NCBI RefSeq assembly: GCF_900129035.1
Contig: NZ_FQTW01000002.1
Coordinates: forward strand, 62,001-126,000
Origin: Psychroflexus salarius
GTDB taxonomy: Bacteria; Bacteroidota; Bacteroidia; Flavobacteriales; Flavobacteriaceae
DNA: 64,000 nt
Reading direction: 5' to 3'
Below are positions 50,820 through 61,175 of this stretch, in pieces. A model generated the notes under the pieces. The model worked only from the letters and a program-made list of their open reading frames with translations, did no database searches and was not told the origin of the DNA. A program made the position numbers and the translations under genes. Numbering within the stretch: the first letter of the stretch is position 1; each line of letters begins with the position of its first letter.

Positions 50820-52445
50820 ATGGGAAAAGGATTTTTTCAAGTTCCACCAGCTGTCAACGAACCTATTAAATCGTATGCGCCTGGAACTCCAGAAAGAGCG
50901 TCGGTTTTAGAAACCTATAAAAAGTTATATAATTCTAAGGTTGAAATTCCTCTATACATTGGTGGAAAAGAAATTAAAACAGGACACACAAAAAGCATAA
51001 GACCACCGCATGACCACCAAAAAGAAGTCGGTACTTATCATACGGCCGAAAAACAACATGTTGAAGATGCTATTTCGACAGCATTAGAAGCTAGAAAGAA
51101 ATGGGCAAAATTACCATGGGAACAACGTGCTGCTGTGTTTTTAAAAGCAGCAGATTTAATCGCAGGTCCATATCGCGATAAAATGAATGCGTCAACTATG
51201 ATTGGCCAATCAAAAAACATATTCCAAGCTGAAATAGATTCGGCTTGTGAAATCGTAGACTTTTTACGATTTAATGTTGAGTATATGTCTCAAATTTATG
51301 AAGAGCAACCAGAATCTGATGCTCAAGCCTGGAATCGTGTTGAACATAGGCCTTTAGAAGGTTTTGTTTATGCTATAACGCCTTTCAATTTTACTGCCAT
51401 CGCTGGTAACCTACCTTCAAGTGCGGCTTTAATGGGTAATGTTGCCGTCTGGAAACCTTCAGATTCACAAATGTATTCAGCCCAAGTAATTATGGAAGTT
51501 TTTAAAGAAGCTGGACTACCTGACGGTGTTATCAATATGATTATTGGTGATCCTGAAATGATTACGGATACTGTTTTAGCATCTCCAGACTTTGCTGGTG
51601 TACATTTTACAGGAAGTACAAATGTATTTAAAGGAATTTGGGCAAAAATTGGGCAAAATATTCATAACTATAAAACCTACCCTAGAATTGTAGGTGAAAC
51701 TGGTGGTAAAGATTTTATTGTTGCTCACAATTCAGCAAGCCCAAAAGTTGTCTCAACAGCTTTAGCAAGAGGTGCCTTCGAATTTCAAGGACAAAAATGT
51801 AGTGCCGCATCAAGAAGTTACATCCCAAAAAGTATTTGGCCAGAGGTTAAAGATCTATTGGTAGAAGATATTAAATCATTCAAAATAGGATCTCCTGAAA
51901 ATATGGAGAATTTTATTAATGCTGTTATTCACGAAGCTTCTTTTGATAAACTTGCTAAGTACATCGATCAAGCTAAAGAAGATAAAGATGCCGAAATAAT
52001 TGCAGGTGGTAATTATGACAAATCTAAAGGTTGGTTTGTAGAACCTACCGTTATTGTAACTACAGACCCGAAATACACGACTATGGTAACTGAATTATTT
52101 GGTCCTGTACTCACAATTTATGTTTATGATGATGACAAGTATGAAGAAACCCTTCATTTAGTTGATGAAACTAGCCAATATGGTTTAACAGGTTCAATTA
52201 TTTCAACTGATCGTTACGCAGCATCTCAAGCGACTGATATTTTAGAAAATTCTGCAGGTAATTTTTACATTAATGATAAGTGTACTGGCGCTGTAGTTGG
52301 AAGACAGCCATTTGGTGGCGCTAGAAATAGCGGTACTAATGATAAAGCTGGATCTAAATTGAATTTATTACGTTGGACTTCTCCACGTTTAATTAAAGAA
52401 ACATTTGTACCTGCAACAGATTACAGATATCCATTTATGGGATAA
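50820..52445 (+). CDS. pruA: L-glutamate gamma-semialdehyde dehydrogenase
   Basis: Second step of proline catabolism, NAD-dependent oxidation of glutamate semialdehyde to glutamate. 541 residues of the aldehyde dehydrogenase fold, the size of monofunctional P5C dehydrogenases. Motifs: ITPFNFTAIAGNLPSS, VHFTGSTNVF, IVGETGGKDF with the catalytic Glu, and FEFQGQKCSAASRSY with the nucleophile Cys327. No proline dehydrogenase gene adjoins. A terminator follows. Confidence 0.94.
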   Translation: MGKGFFQVPPAVNEPIKSYAPGTPERASVLETYKKLYNSKVEIPLYIGGKEIKTGHTKSIRPPHDHQKEVGTYHTAEKQHVEDAISTALEARKKWAKLPWEQRAAVFLKAADLIAGPYRDKMNASTMIGQSKNIFQAEIDSACEIVDFLRFNVEYMSQIYEEQPESDAQAWNRVEHRPLEGFVYAITPFNFTAIAGNLPSSAALMGNVAVWKPSDSQMYSAQVIMEVFKEAGLPDGVINMIIGDPEMITDTVLASPDFAGVHFTGSTNVFKGIWAKIGQNIHNYKTYPRIVGETGGKDFIVAHNSASPKVVSTALARGAFEFQGQKCSAASRSYIPKSIWPEVKDLLVEDIKSFKIGSPENMENFINAVIHEASFDKLAKYIDQAKEDKDAEIIAGGNYDKSKGWFVEPTVIVTTDPKYTTMVTELFGPVLTIYVYDDDKYEETLHLVDETSQYGLTGSIISTDRYAASQATDILENSAGNFYINDKCTGAVVGRQPFGGARNSGTNDKAGSKLNLLRWTSPRLIKETFVPATDYRYPFMG

Positions 52446-52475
52446 TAGTTGAAGTTAAAATGTTTAATATTTAAA

Positions 52476-52504
52476 GAGAGAGTTCTTAATTGAACTCTCT
52501 TTTT
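52476..52504 (+). terminator. Terminator after pruA
   Basis: Nine-base-pair stem (52477-52485 with 52492-52500) and T run. It lies at the converging rsmG end and may serve both strands. Confidence 0.8.
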
Positions 52505-53135
52505 ATTTATACTTCATAGGTAAGTAGACCACTTTTTTGGTATCAAAAAATTCACCTTCAAAAAAATCAGAAAGCGGAAATAATTGAACTGTTTTGTAAG
52601 GCTCTAACTCTTCAGTTAAATCACCACCTTTTAAATATAAAATTCCATTTTTTAATTCATGATGACTGTGTTTTGCTATCTTGCCTTTAACCCAACGAAC
52701 AAAACTTGGCATAACAGCAACTGCTCTGCTAATAATAAAATCAAATTCGCCATTTAATTGCTCAACACGATTATTTACAGTTTTAACATTGGTGAGTTTT
52801 AAGGCCTCAACAACTTCATCAACAACTTTAATTTTCTTACCAATACTATCTACTAAAGTAAATTGAACTTCTGGAAATAAAATAGCTAATGGAATCCCTG
52901 GAAAGCCACCACCTGTACCAACATCAAGAATGTTGGCTCCTGACTTAAAAGCTTGAACCTTAGCAATACCTAAGCTATGAAGAACGTGCCTTGTGTATAT
53001 TTCGTCAATGTCTTTTCTAGAAACCACATTTATTTTTTGATTCCAATCTTTATAGACTTCACTTATTTGCGAAAATTGTTTACGTTGTGTTTCAGTTAAA
53101 TCAGGAAAATAAGATTCTATAAGTTGTAATGACAT
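52503..53135 (-). CDS. rsmG: 16S rRNA (guanine527-N7)-methyltransferase RsmG
   Basis: Methylates G527 in the 530 loop of 16S rRNA. 210 residues from ATG 53135 (a TTG one codon upstream is less likely). The SAM-binding glycine motif DVGTGGGFPGIPLAILFPE (about 72-90) and the FIISRAVAVMP motif are typical. Single gene on the minus strand with a -7 box 15 bases upstream. Confidence 0.95.
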   Translation of the reverse strand: MSLQLIESYFPDLTETQRKQFSQISEVYKDWNQKINVVSRKDIDEIYTRHVLHSLGIAKVQAFKSGANILDVGTGGGFPGIPLAILFPEVQFTLVDSIGKKIKVVDEVVEALKLTNVKTVNNRVEQLNGEFDFIISRAVAVMPSFVRWVKGKIAKHSHHELKNGILYLKGGDLTEELEPYKTVQLFPLSDFFEGEFFDTKKVVYLPMKYK

Positions 53136-53149
53136 CAATAATTTTTTGG

Positions 53150-53157
53150 CAAAAATA
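53150..53157 (-). promoter_or_regulatory. -7 promoter element of rsmG
   Basis: TATTTTTG on the minus strand, 15 bases before the ATG at 53135. Confidence 0.45.
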
Positions 53158-53210
53158 ACTATATCATCTTGATTAAAATGAAATCTAGATGAATAAACTT
53201 AAGTTGCAGT

Positions 53211-53373
53211 AGCGATTGTAATGAAAATCCTGCAGTGCAAAACAGTTTTTGGTAACTTGCTGCTAAAGTTTGATAACTTGAAAACCTTTAGCAGTTTAGT
53301 TAGCAACTGTTTTACACGAAGCATTGTAGTGAAAAGCGCGGTTATAATTGCTTTCTGTGTAGCAATTATAAAC
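53211..53373. repeat. Structured, repeat-like intergenic element
   Basis: In the 307-bp gap between rsmG and the desaturase gene. It contains (a) two related direct motifs, AGCGATTGTAATGAAAATCC at 53211-53230 and AGCATTGTAGTGAAAAGCGC at 53320-53339; (b) between them a long imperfect inverted repeat, with outer arms 53235-53247 and 53305-53317 (12 of 13 pairs) and inner arms 53260-53268 and 53286-53294 (perfect 9 bp); and (c) a second hairpin with an 11-bp stem (53342-53352 with 53361-53371). Neither hairpin ends in a T run, so they are not terminators. Motifs of this sort recur in flavobacterial intergenic regions as I recall, suggesting a small palindromic repeat family. Confidence 0.6.
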
Positions 53374-53418
53374 TGCCTAAATTAACAGCTGTGTAAGGTA
53401 ACATGAAAATTTAATTAA

Positions 53419-53426
53419 TATATTTG
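53419..53426 (+). promoter_or_regulatory. -7 promoter element of the desaturase gene
   Basis: TATATTTG, 19 bases before the ATG at 53446. No -33 TTG at 19 bases; the repeat-like element ends 45 bases upstream. Confidence 0.5.
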
Positions 53427-53445
53427 TAACCTAAGAATTGTTATA

Positions 53446-54549
53446 ATGAATACATCTACAGTTAAATTTTCAAGAAAAGATCCTCAAAAATTTTTTCGTA
53501 CACTCAACAAACGCGTTAACACTTACTTTAAAGAAAATAACATTAAAAAAACAGGCAACTGGAAGCTACATGTTAAGACAATTGTAATGTTTTCTATGTT
53601 TTTAGCTCCTTATTTTTTGATTTTATTTTTAGATATTTCTGGCTGGTGGAAACTACTTTTTACGGTATTGATGGGCGCTGGAATGGCTGGAGTTGGCATG
53701 AATGTTATGCACGATGGTAATCATGGCACTTATTCAAGCAAATCTTGGGTTAACAAATTAATGGGAAGTAGCATTTATATTTTGGCTGGCAATGTTTACA
53801 ACTGGCAAATACAACATAATGTGCTTCACCATACCTATACCAATATTCATGGCCACGATGAAGATTTAGATGCTGGCAGAATTATTCGATTTTCTGAACA
53901 TACGAAATGGAGACGTTTTCATAAGTTTCAGCATATTTACTCAGTAGCATTATATGGATTACTGACTTTTAATTGGGCTTTAACTACCGATTTTAAACAA
54001 ACTAGAGATTATCTAAAACGACAACTGTCTTACAAAAAAATGCCTAGCCCAACAAAACAATGGAGTACTTTGGCTATTACAAAATTAATCTATGTAACTA
54101 TTTGGTTAGTTATTCCTATGTTAATTGGTATTACTTGGTGGAAAGTACTTTTAGGCTTTTTCGTGATGCACTACACTGCTGGATTGATTTTAAGTATTAT
54201 ATTTCAACTGGCTCACGTGGTTGAAGAAAATGAAATGCCGCTGCCTAATGAAAAAGGCGAAATGAAAAATACTTGGGCAATACACCAACTTTTCACAACA
54301 ACTAATTTTGCTACGAATAATAAATTAGTCAATTGGTTCACTGGCGGTTTAAATCATCAGGTAGAACATCATATATTCCCGAATATCAGTCATATTCATT
54401 ACACTAAAATTTCAGAAATCGTAAAAGAAACCGCACAAGAGTTTAACTTACCTTACAATGAGTATGAAACAACTCGAGCGGCTATTATTTCACATTTTAG
54501 ATACTTAAAAAAATTAGGTTCGCAGCCTGAACTTAATTTAGCATCCTAA
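53446..54549 (+). CDS. Membrane fatty acid desaturase (front-end/acyl-lipid type)
   Basis: 367 residues with four or so membrane helices and the three histidine boxes of membrane di-iron desaturases: HDGNH at 89-93, HNVLHH at 124-129 and HQVEHH at 304-309. The Gln-first third box (Q-x-x-HH type, here HQVEHH) is characteristic of acyl-lipid and front-end desaturases such as Delta-6 enzymes; no cytochrome b5 domain is fused. Likely adjusts membrane unsaturation, possibly for cold adaptation. Regiospecificity cannot be read. It is followed after 12 bases by an aminotransferase gene. Confidence 0.9.
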   Translation: MNTSTVKFSRKDPQKFFRTLNKRVNTYFKENNIKKTGNWKLHVKTIVMFSMFLAPYFLILFLDISGWWKLLFTVLMGAGMAGVGMNVMHDGNHGTYSSKSWVNKLMGSSIYILAGNVYNWQIQHNVLHHTYTNIHGHDEDLDAGRIIRFSEHTKWRRFHKFQHIYSVALYGLLTFNWALTTDFKQTRDYLKRQLSYKKMPSPTKQWSTLAITKLIYVTIWLVIPMLIGITWWKVLLGFFVMHYTAGLILSIIFQLAHVVEENEMPLPNEKGEMKNTWAIHQLFTTTNFATNNKLVNWFTGGLNHQVEHHIFPNISHIHYTKISEIVKETAQEFNLPYNEYETTRAAIISHFRYLKKLGSQPELNLAS

Positions 54550-54561
54550 ATTTTCATAAAC

Positions 54562-55752
54562 ATGAATGGACTATCTGACAAGATTAACAAACTTGAAACA
54601 TCAGCAACTTTGGCTATGGCTGCCAAAACAAGAGAATTAAAAGCTGAAGGCAAGTCAATTATTGGTTTAAGTTTAGGCGAGCCAGATTTTAATACGCCAG
54701 ATTTCATAAAAGATGCTGCCATTAATGCGATCAATGAAAATTACAATTCATATACACCTGTTGATGGGTATCTAGAATTAAAAACAGCTATTCAACAAAA
54801 ATTCAGGCGTGATAATAATTTAGACTACAATACGTCTCAAATTGTTGTTTCTACTGGTGCTAAACAGTCGTTATATAACCTCGCAGCAACTATTTTAAAT
54901 CCTGGTGATGAAGTGATTTTACCTTGCCCATATTGGGTAAGTTACAGTGATATTGTTAAATTAAATGAAGGCGTTCCTGTTGAAGTAAAAACTGATATTA
55001 AACAAGATTTTAAGATAACACCTGAGCAACTTGAATCTGCGATAACGCCAAAAACCAAGATGCTTTGGTATTCATCACCATGCAACCCAAGTGGCAGTGT
55101 ATATACAAAAGAAGAACTGGAAAGTTTAGCAAAAGTTTTAAGAAGACATCCACACATCATTGTTATTAGTGATGAAATTTATGAACATATCAATTTCAGT
55201 GGCGCTCATACTTCTATGGCAAGCATTGAAGGTATGCAAAACAGGACAGTTACTGTAAATGGCGTTTCTAAAGCTTTTGCAATGACTGGCTGGAGAATTG
55301 GCTATATTGGTGCACCCGAATATATTGCTAAAGCTTGCACCAAACTACAAGGACAAGTTACAAGTGGTGCAAATTGTATTGCTCAGCGTGCTGTAATCAC
55401 AGCACTTGAGGCCGATAAATCTGCTATTCAATATATGATTGATAAGTTTAAATCAAGACGACAATTGATTCTTGATTTATTAAATAATATCAAAGGCTTT
55501 ACATGTAATGAACCTCAAGGTGCCTTTTATGTGTTCCCAAATGTAAGCGCCTATTTTGGTCAAACCATTAAAGGTAAAACCATCTCTAATGCTACCGGTT
55601 TTTCGATGTTGTTATTAGAAGAAGCTCATGTTGCAACCGTAACTGGTGAAGCTTTTGGTAACCCAAACTGTATTAGAATTTCTTATGCAGCAAGCGAAAA
55701 AGACATTAAAGAAGCACTTAAACGCATTAGAACACTTCTTGAAGAAAAGTAA
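54562..55752 (+). CDS. PLP-dependent aminotransferase, aspartate aminotransferase type (fold I)
   Basis: 396 residues, the usual size for class I aminotransferases. LSLGEPDFNTPDF at the N-terminus, YSSPCNPSGSVYTKEEL with the PLP-contacting Asn, VISDEIYEHINF, and the Schiff-base lysine in NGVSKAFAMTGWRIGY. Probably aspartate or prephenate transamination, as in the 1-beta/gamma subgroup. Begins 12 bases after the desaturase gene; the pairing has no obvious metabolic reason. A bidirectional terminator follows. Confidence 0.92.
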   Translation: MNGLSDKINKLETSATLAMAAKTRELKAEGKSIIGLSLGEPDFNTPDFIKDAAINAINENYNSYTPVDGYLELKTAIQQKFRRDNNLDYNTSQIVVSTGAKQSLYNLAATILNPGDEVILPCPYWVSYSDIVKLNEGVPVEVKTDIKQDFKITPEQLESAITPKTKMLWYSSPCNPSGSVYTKEELESLAKVLRRHPHIIVISDEIYEHINFSGAHTSMASIEGMQNRTVTVNGVSKAFAMTGWRIGYIGAPEYIAKACTKLQGQVTSGANCIAQRAVITALEADKSAIQYMIDKFKSRRQLILDLLNNIKGFTCNEPQGAFYVFPNVSAYFGQTIKGKTISNATGFSMLLLEEAHVATVTGEAFGNPNCIRISYAASEKDIKEALKRIRTLLEEK

Positions 55753-55775
55753 ATTAATTATCTTTTACTATAAAT

Positions 55776-55806
55776 AAAAAACCTGCTAGAATTTAGCAGG
55801 TTTTTT
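55776..55806. terminator. Bidirectional terminator between the aminotransferase gene and sucC
   Basis: Stem of 13 bp (55776-55788 with 55794-55806), including A and T runs, between converging genes. Confidence 0.88.
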
Positions 55807-55830
55807 ATTTGTATATTGGATAAATATGAA

Positions 55831-57024
55831 TTATTTCAAAACGGCTTGCACTTTATCAGCAGCTTCTTTGAACAATACAGCACTTTCAACTGCTAAACCA
55901 GAATTATCAATCAATTCTTTAGCTTCTTCAGCATTTGTTCCTTGAAGTCTAACAATGATAGGAACTTTGATTTGATCTCCCATATTTTTGTAAGCTTCAA
56001 CAACACCTTGTGCAACGCGATCACAACGTACAATTCCGCCGAAAATATTAATCAAAATAGCTTCAACTTTTTCGTCTTTTAAAATTAATCTAAAAGCTTC
56101 TTCAACACGTTTTGCATCGGCTGTACCACCAACATCTAAGAAGTTTGCAGGCTCACCACCAGCAAATTTAATTAAGTCCATTGTTGCCATTGCTAAGCCG
56201 GCACCATTAACCATACAGCCCACATTTCCATCAAGATTTACATAACTAAGACCAGCTTCTTTAGCTTCAACCTCAGTTGGGTCTTCTTCACGGATATCAC
56301 GCATGTCTTGGTAATCTTTATGTCTAAATAAAGCTGAGTCATCTATAGTTACCTTAGAATCTACAGCTAAAATATTATCATCACTTGTTTTTAAAACAGG
56401 ATTAATCTCAAACAATGAAGAATCTGACTTTTCATAAGCTTTATAAAGCGACATTACAAACTTGACCATCTCTTTAAAAGCCTTTCCAGATAAACCTAAA
56501 TTGAAAGCTACGCGACGAGCTTGAAAAGGTAAAATACCTGTTGCAGGGTCTATTTCTTCCGTAAAAATTAAATCTGGTGTTTCTTCAGCAACAGTTTCTA
56601 TATCCATACCACCTTCTGGTGAGTACATCAACATGTTACGACTTGTTGAGCGATTAAGTAAAACCGACATGTAATATTCTTCTGGTTCATTATCACCTGG
56701 ATAGTAAACATCTTCGCATATTAAAACCTGGTGTACACGTTTACCTTCTTTAGAAGTCTGAGGTGTTACCAAATCCATGCCTATTATTTCTTTTGCTATT
56801 TCTTCAACTTCTTTCAGGTTTTTAGCCAATTTAACGCCACCACCTTTTCCGCGTCCACCAGCATGAACTTGTGCTTTAATCACATGCCAACCCGTTCCAG
56901 TTTCTTCGGTTAGTTTTTTAGCAGCTTCAACCGCTTCTTCTGGTGTTGTAGCAACAATTCCTCGTTGTACATTTACACCAAAACTGCTTAATATTTCTTT
57001 GCCTTGATATTCGTGTAAATTCAT
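55831..57024 (-). CDS. sucC: Succinyl-CoA synthetase (ADP-forming) subunit beta
   Basis: TCA-cycle substrate-level phosphorylation, succinyl-CoA to succinate. 397 residues: ATP-grasp domain with VHAGGRGKGGGVKLA (about 51-65) and the C-terminal CoA-ligase-like domain with NIFGGIVRCD, which contacts the active-site phosphohistidine of the alpha subunit. sucD is not adjacent, so the two subunits are encoded apart, as is common in Bacteroidota. ATG start at 57024; the 192-bp upstream gap is shared with pyrG. Confidence 0.97.
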   Translation of the reverse strand: MNLHEYQGKEILSSFGVNVQRGIVATTPEEAVEAAKKLTEETGTGWHVIKAQVHAGGRGKGGGVKLAKNLKEVEEIAKEIIGMDLVTPQTSKEGKRVHQVLICEDVYYPGDNEPEEYYMSVLLNRSTSRNMLMYSPEGGMDIETVAEETPDLIFTEEIDPATGILPFQARRVAFNLGLSGKAFKEMVKFVMSLYKAYEKSDSSLFEINPVLKTSDDNILAVDSKVTIDDSALFRHKDYQDMRDIREEDPTEVEAKEAGLSYVNLDGNVGCMVNGAGLAMATMDLIKFAGGEPANFLDVGGTADAKRVEEAFRLILKDEKVEAILINIFGGIVRCDRVAQGVVEAYKNMGDQIKVPIIVRLQGTNAEEAKELIDNSGLAVESAVLFKEAADKVQAVLK

Positions 57025-57180
57025 AATCAGGTTTTAAAAGATATAATTTTGGTTTACAAAAGTAACAATTTATGAGCTTGTTACAACATAAATTATGGCG
57101 AATTATAAAGCATCTTTTGCTTAAATAATTTGATTAATAAAAACTTAGAAAATCAATTAGGTTAGGCTTAAATTAATTGG

Positions 57181-57188
57181 TAATTTTG
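57181..57188 (+). promoter_or_regulatory. -7 promoter element of pyrG
   Basis: TAATTTTG, 28 bases before the ATG at 57217. No TTG at 19 bases. Confidence 0.5.
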
Positions 57189-57198
57189 CATCCCGTAA

Positions 57199-58830
<1,632 letters not shown>

Positions 58831-58917
58831 ATTACTTACATATTATAAGTAGTTTTTAAGGATAAGTCGTCTAAAATGCTGACTTTTGCATTTCTTATAA
58901 TTAAGCATAATTAACGA

Positions 58918-60819
58918 ATGGAAGAACAAGGAAAATTTGACAAAAATTCAGTTATAGGATTTTTATTGATAGGTGCCATACTTTTAGCGTGGATGTATTT
59001 TAGACCAGCTGAAGAGCCTCAACCTAATAATAACACTACTAACCAAGTTGAAGTTGATAGCAGTGCAACTTCAAAACAATCGCTTGAAGATGCTTCAACT
59101 GTAGCAGAAACTAGTACAAATCAACAAGTTTTAAGTGACTCGCTTCAAATGTTAGTCAATCAGCAAAAATTTGGTACTTTTGCTTATTCAGCCATGCAGG
59201 TAAGTCAATTAAAAACCGATTTTACTGTTCTTGAAAACGATGTCCTTCATTTAAAAATTTCAAACAAAGGTGCTCAAGTGATCGAAGCCAAACTTAAAAA
59301 ATTTGACACTTATGACGGTAAACCTGTTTATTTAGTTAAAGACGGAAACTCTAATTTCAATATTAATTTCACTACCAAAGACAATCGCAATTTAAACACC
59401 AAAGATTTAAGTTTTGTTCCAGAGCTGATTACTAACGATGATTCTAGCACCTTAAATATGCGTGCTAAAGTTTCTGAAAATGAGTTTTTAGAATTTAGCT
59501 ACACCGTCAAACCAAACGATTATATGCTTGATTTCAACATAGAATCTCAAGGTTTAAATAATGTCATTTCTAGTGAAAAAGCGGATTTAGCTTGGGATTT
59601 AAAAGCTTTTAGAAGATCTAAAAGTATTTCTTACGAAAACAGATATACTGAAACTTTATATCAATATGAAGGTGACGTTGTTAGCTATACAGGCCAAGGC
59701 GATGAAGCTATTGAAGATGAACTCGATATTAAATGGTTTGCGTTTAAACAGCATTTTTTCACGACTATACTTCTTAAAGATGAGGCTTTTGATAAAGGTA
59801 AATTTACCTCAAGAAATTTAGTACAAGACGAACAAGTTGATACACTTTACACCAAAGCCTTTAAAGCCGAACTACCAATTCAACTAGCTAATAATGAGTT
59901 TAATGAAAATATGGACTTATATTTTGGTCCAGCTGATTATCAGCTTTTAAAAACATATGATCAAAATCTCGATGAAATTATCCCAACAGGTTGGGGCATT
60001 TTTGGTTGGATTAACCAATACATTTTTATACCGTTTTTTGGATTTTTAAGCTCTTTCTTAGGGAACTATGGTTTAGCTATTATTGTAATGACAATCACAG
60101 TTAGAATCGTGTTGTCTCCTATTACTTATAAATCTTATTTATCTCAGGCTAAGATGAAAGTTTTACGACCAGAGATTAATGAGATTAATGAAAAGTATAA
60201 AGATAACGCCATGAAAAAGCAGCAGGAAACCATGAAGCTATATGGCAAAACTGGTGTAAGCCCATTAGCAGGCTGTATACCTGCGTTGCTGCAAATTCCT
60301 GTGTTTTACGCGTTATTTCAGTTTTTCCCAAGTGCATTTGATTTACGCCAACAACCATTTTTATGGGCCGATGATTTATCGAGTTACGATGTAATATTTC
60401 AGTGGGATGCTTATGTTCCACTTGTGTCTTGGATCTACGGCAATCATGTGAGTTTGTTTCCAATTTTAGCGTCAATAGCCATATTTATTTATATGACAAT
60501 GACAACTGGCCAAAACATGCAACAAGCACAACAACCAGGTATGCCAAATATGAAGTTTATCATGTATTTATCACCGCTAGTCATGCTTATTTTCTTCAAC
60601 AACTATGCGAGTGGTTTATCTCTATATTACTTTATCTCGAATTTAATTACCATCGGAATTATGCTTGTTATTAAACATGTAATTATTGATGAGAATAAAA
60701 TTTTGGCTAAGATTGAAGAGAAAAAGAAAAAGCCAAAGAAGAAAAATAAATTCACACGGAAGTTTCAGGAAATCATGGAACAAGCGGAAGAACAACAACA
60801 AAAAAAGAAAAATAAGTAA
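58918..60819 (+). CDS. yidC: Membrane protein insertase YidC
   Basis: Inserts proteins into the inner membrane with or without SecYEG. 633 residues: first helix (about 13-26) after DKNSVIGFLLIGAILLAWMYF, a large periplasmic P1 domain (about 80-345), and the five-helix YidC/Oxa1 core from about 375 with TVRIVLSPITYKSYLSQAKM and GVSPLAGCIPALLQIPVFYAL. The conserved arginine of the core lies in TVRIVLSP. The C-terminus is a lysine-rich tail that may bind ribosomes. A terminator follows. Confidence 0.97.
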   Translation: MEEQGKFDKNSVIGFLLIGAILLAWMYFRPAEEPQPNNNTTNQVEVDSSATSKQSLEDASTVAETSTNQQVLSDSLQMLVNQQKFGTFAYSAMQVSQLKTDFTVLENDVLHLKISNKGAQVIEAKLKKFDTYDGKPVYLVKDGNSNFNINFTTKDNRNLNTKDLSFVPELITNDDSSTLNMRAKVSENEFLEFSYTVKPNDYMLDFNIESQGLNNVISSEKADLAWDLKAFRRSKSISYENRYTETLYQYEGDVVSYTGQGDEAIEDELDIKWFAFKQHFFTTILLKDEAFDKGKFTSRNLVQDEQVDTLYTKAFKAELPIQLANNEFNENMDLYFGPADYQLLKTYDQNLDEIIPTGWGIFGWINQYIFIPFFGFLSSFLGNYGLAIIVMTITVRIVLSPITYKSYLSQAKMKVLRPEINEINEKYKDNAMKKQQETMKLYGKTGVSPLAGCIPALLQIPVFYALFQFFPSAFDLRQQPFLWADDLSSYDVIFQWDAYVPLVSWIYGNHVSLFPILASIAIFIYMTMTTGQNMQQAQQPGMPNMKFIMYLSPLVMLIFFNNYASGLSLYYFISNLITIGIMLVIKHVIIDENKILAKIEEKKKKPKKKNKFTRKFQEIMEQAEEQQQKKKNK

Positions 60820-60845
60820 CCTAAACTTATGAATCGAGTTTTTAG

Positions 60846-60878
60846 AATCTGTCTCATTAATTTGAGACAGATTTTTTC
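60846..60878 (+). terminator. Terminator after yidC
   Basis: Perfect 11-bp stem (60846-60856 with 60863-60873), 6-base loop, then a T run. Confidence 0.88.
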
Positions 60879-61124
60879 ATTATAAGCTGCATCCTTCACA
60901 AAATTATGGCTTAATAAAATAATTAGCTCAACATCTTAACAAGCTAAACCTCAATAATTATAGTGAAAGATCAAGAGTGAACCTGACCTCATTTATGTGT
61001 ATAGGCAATTAAAATTTCTTAAGCTCAATTTATTAAACCAATTTGAAAGACTTAATAAAGTTAAACTATAAATTTAGTGATTTATCAACAACTTGTATTC
61101 AGCTTAATAGAAATCTAGAAAAAC
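60879..61124. other. Intergenic gap with no recognisable feature
   Basis: AT-rich sequence between the yidC terminator and the fasciclin terminator. I see no open frame of useful length, no tRNA, no clear promoter and no repeat shared with the rest of the window. Confidence 0.5.
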
Positions 61125-61155
61125 AAAAAAGGATGCTGTAAAAGCATCCTTTTTT
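61125..61155 (-). terminator. Terminator after the fasciclin-domain gene
   Basis: Stem of 12 bp (61125-61136 with 61144-61155) including A/T runs, 20 bases past the stop on the minus strand. Confidence 0.85.
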
Positions 61156-61175
61156 AAAATATTTAAAACTTATGA

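Noticed and set aside
53235-53373. Terminators for rsmG or the desaturase gene
   Set aside because: Neither hairpin is followed by a T run on either strand, and both lie upstream of the genes.
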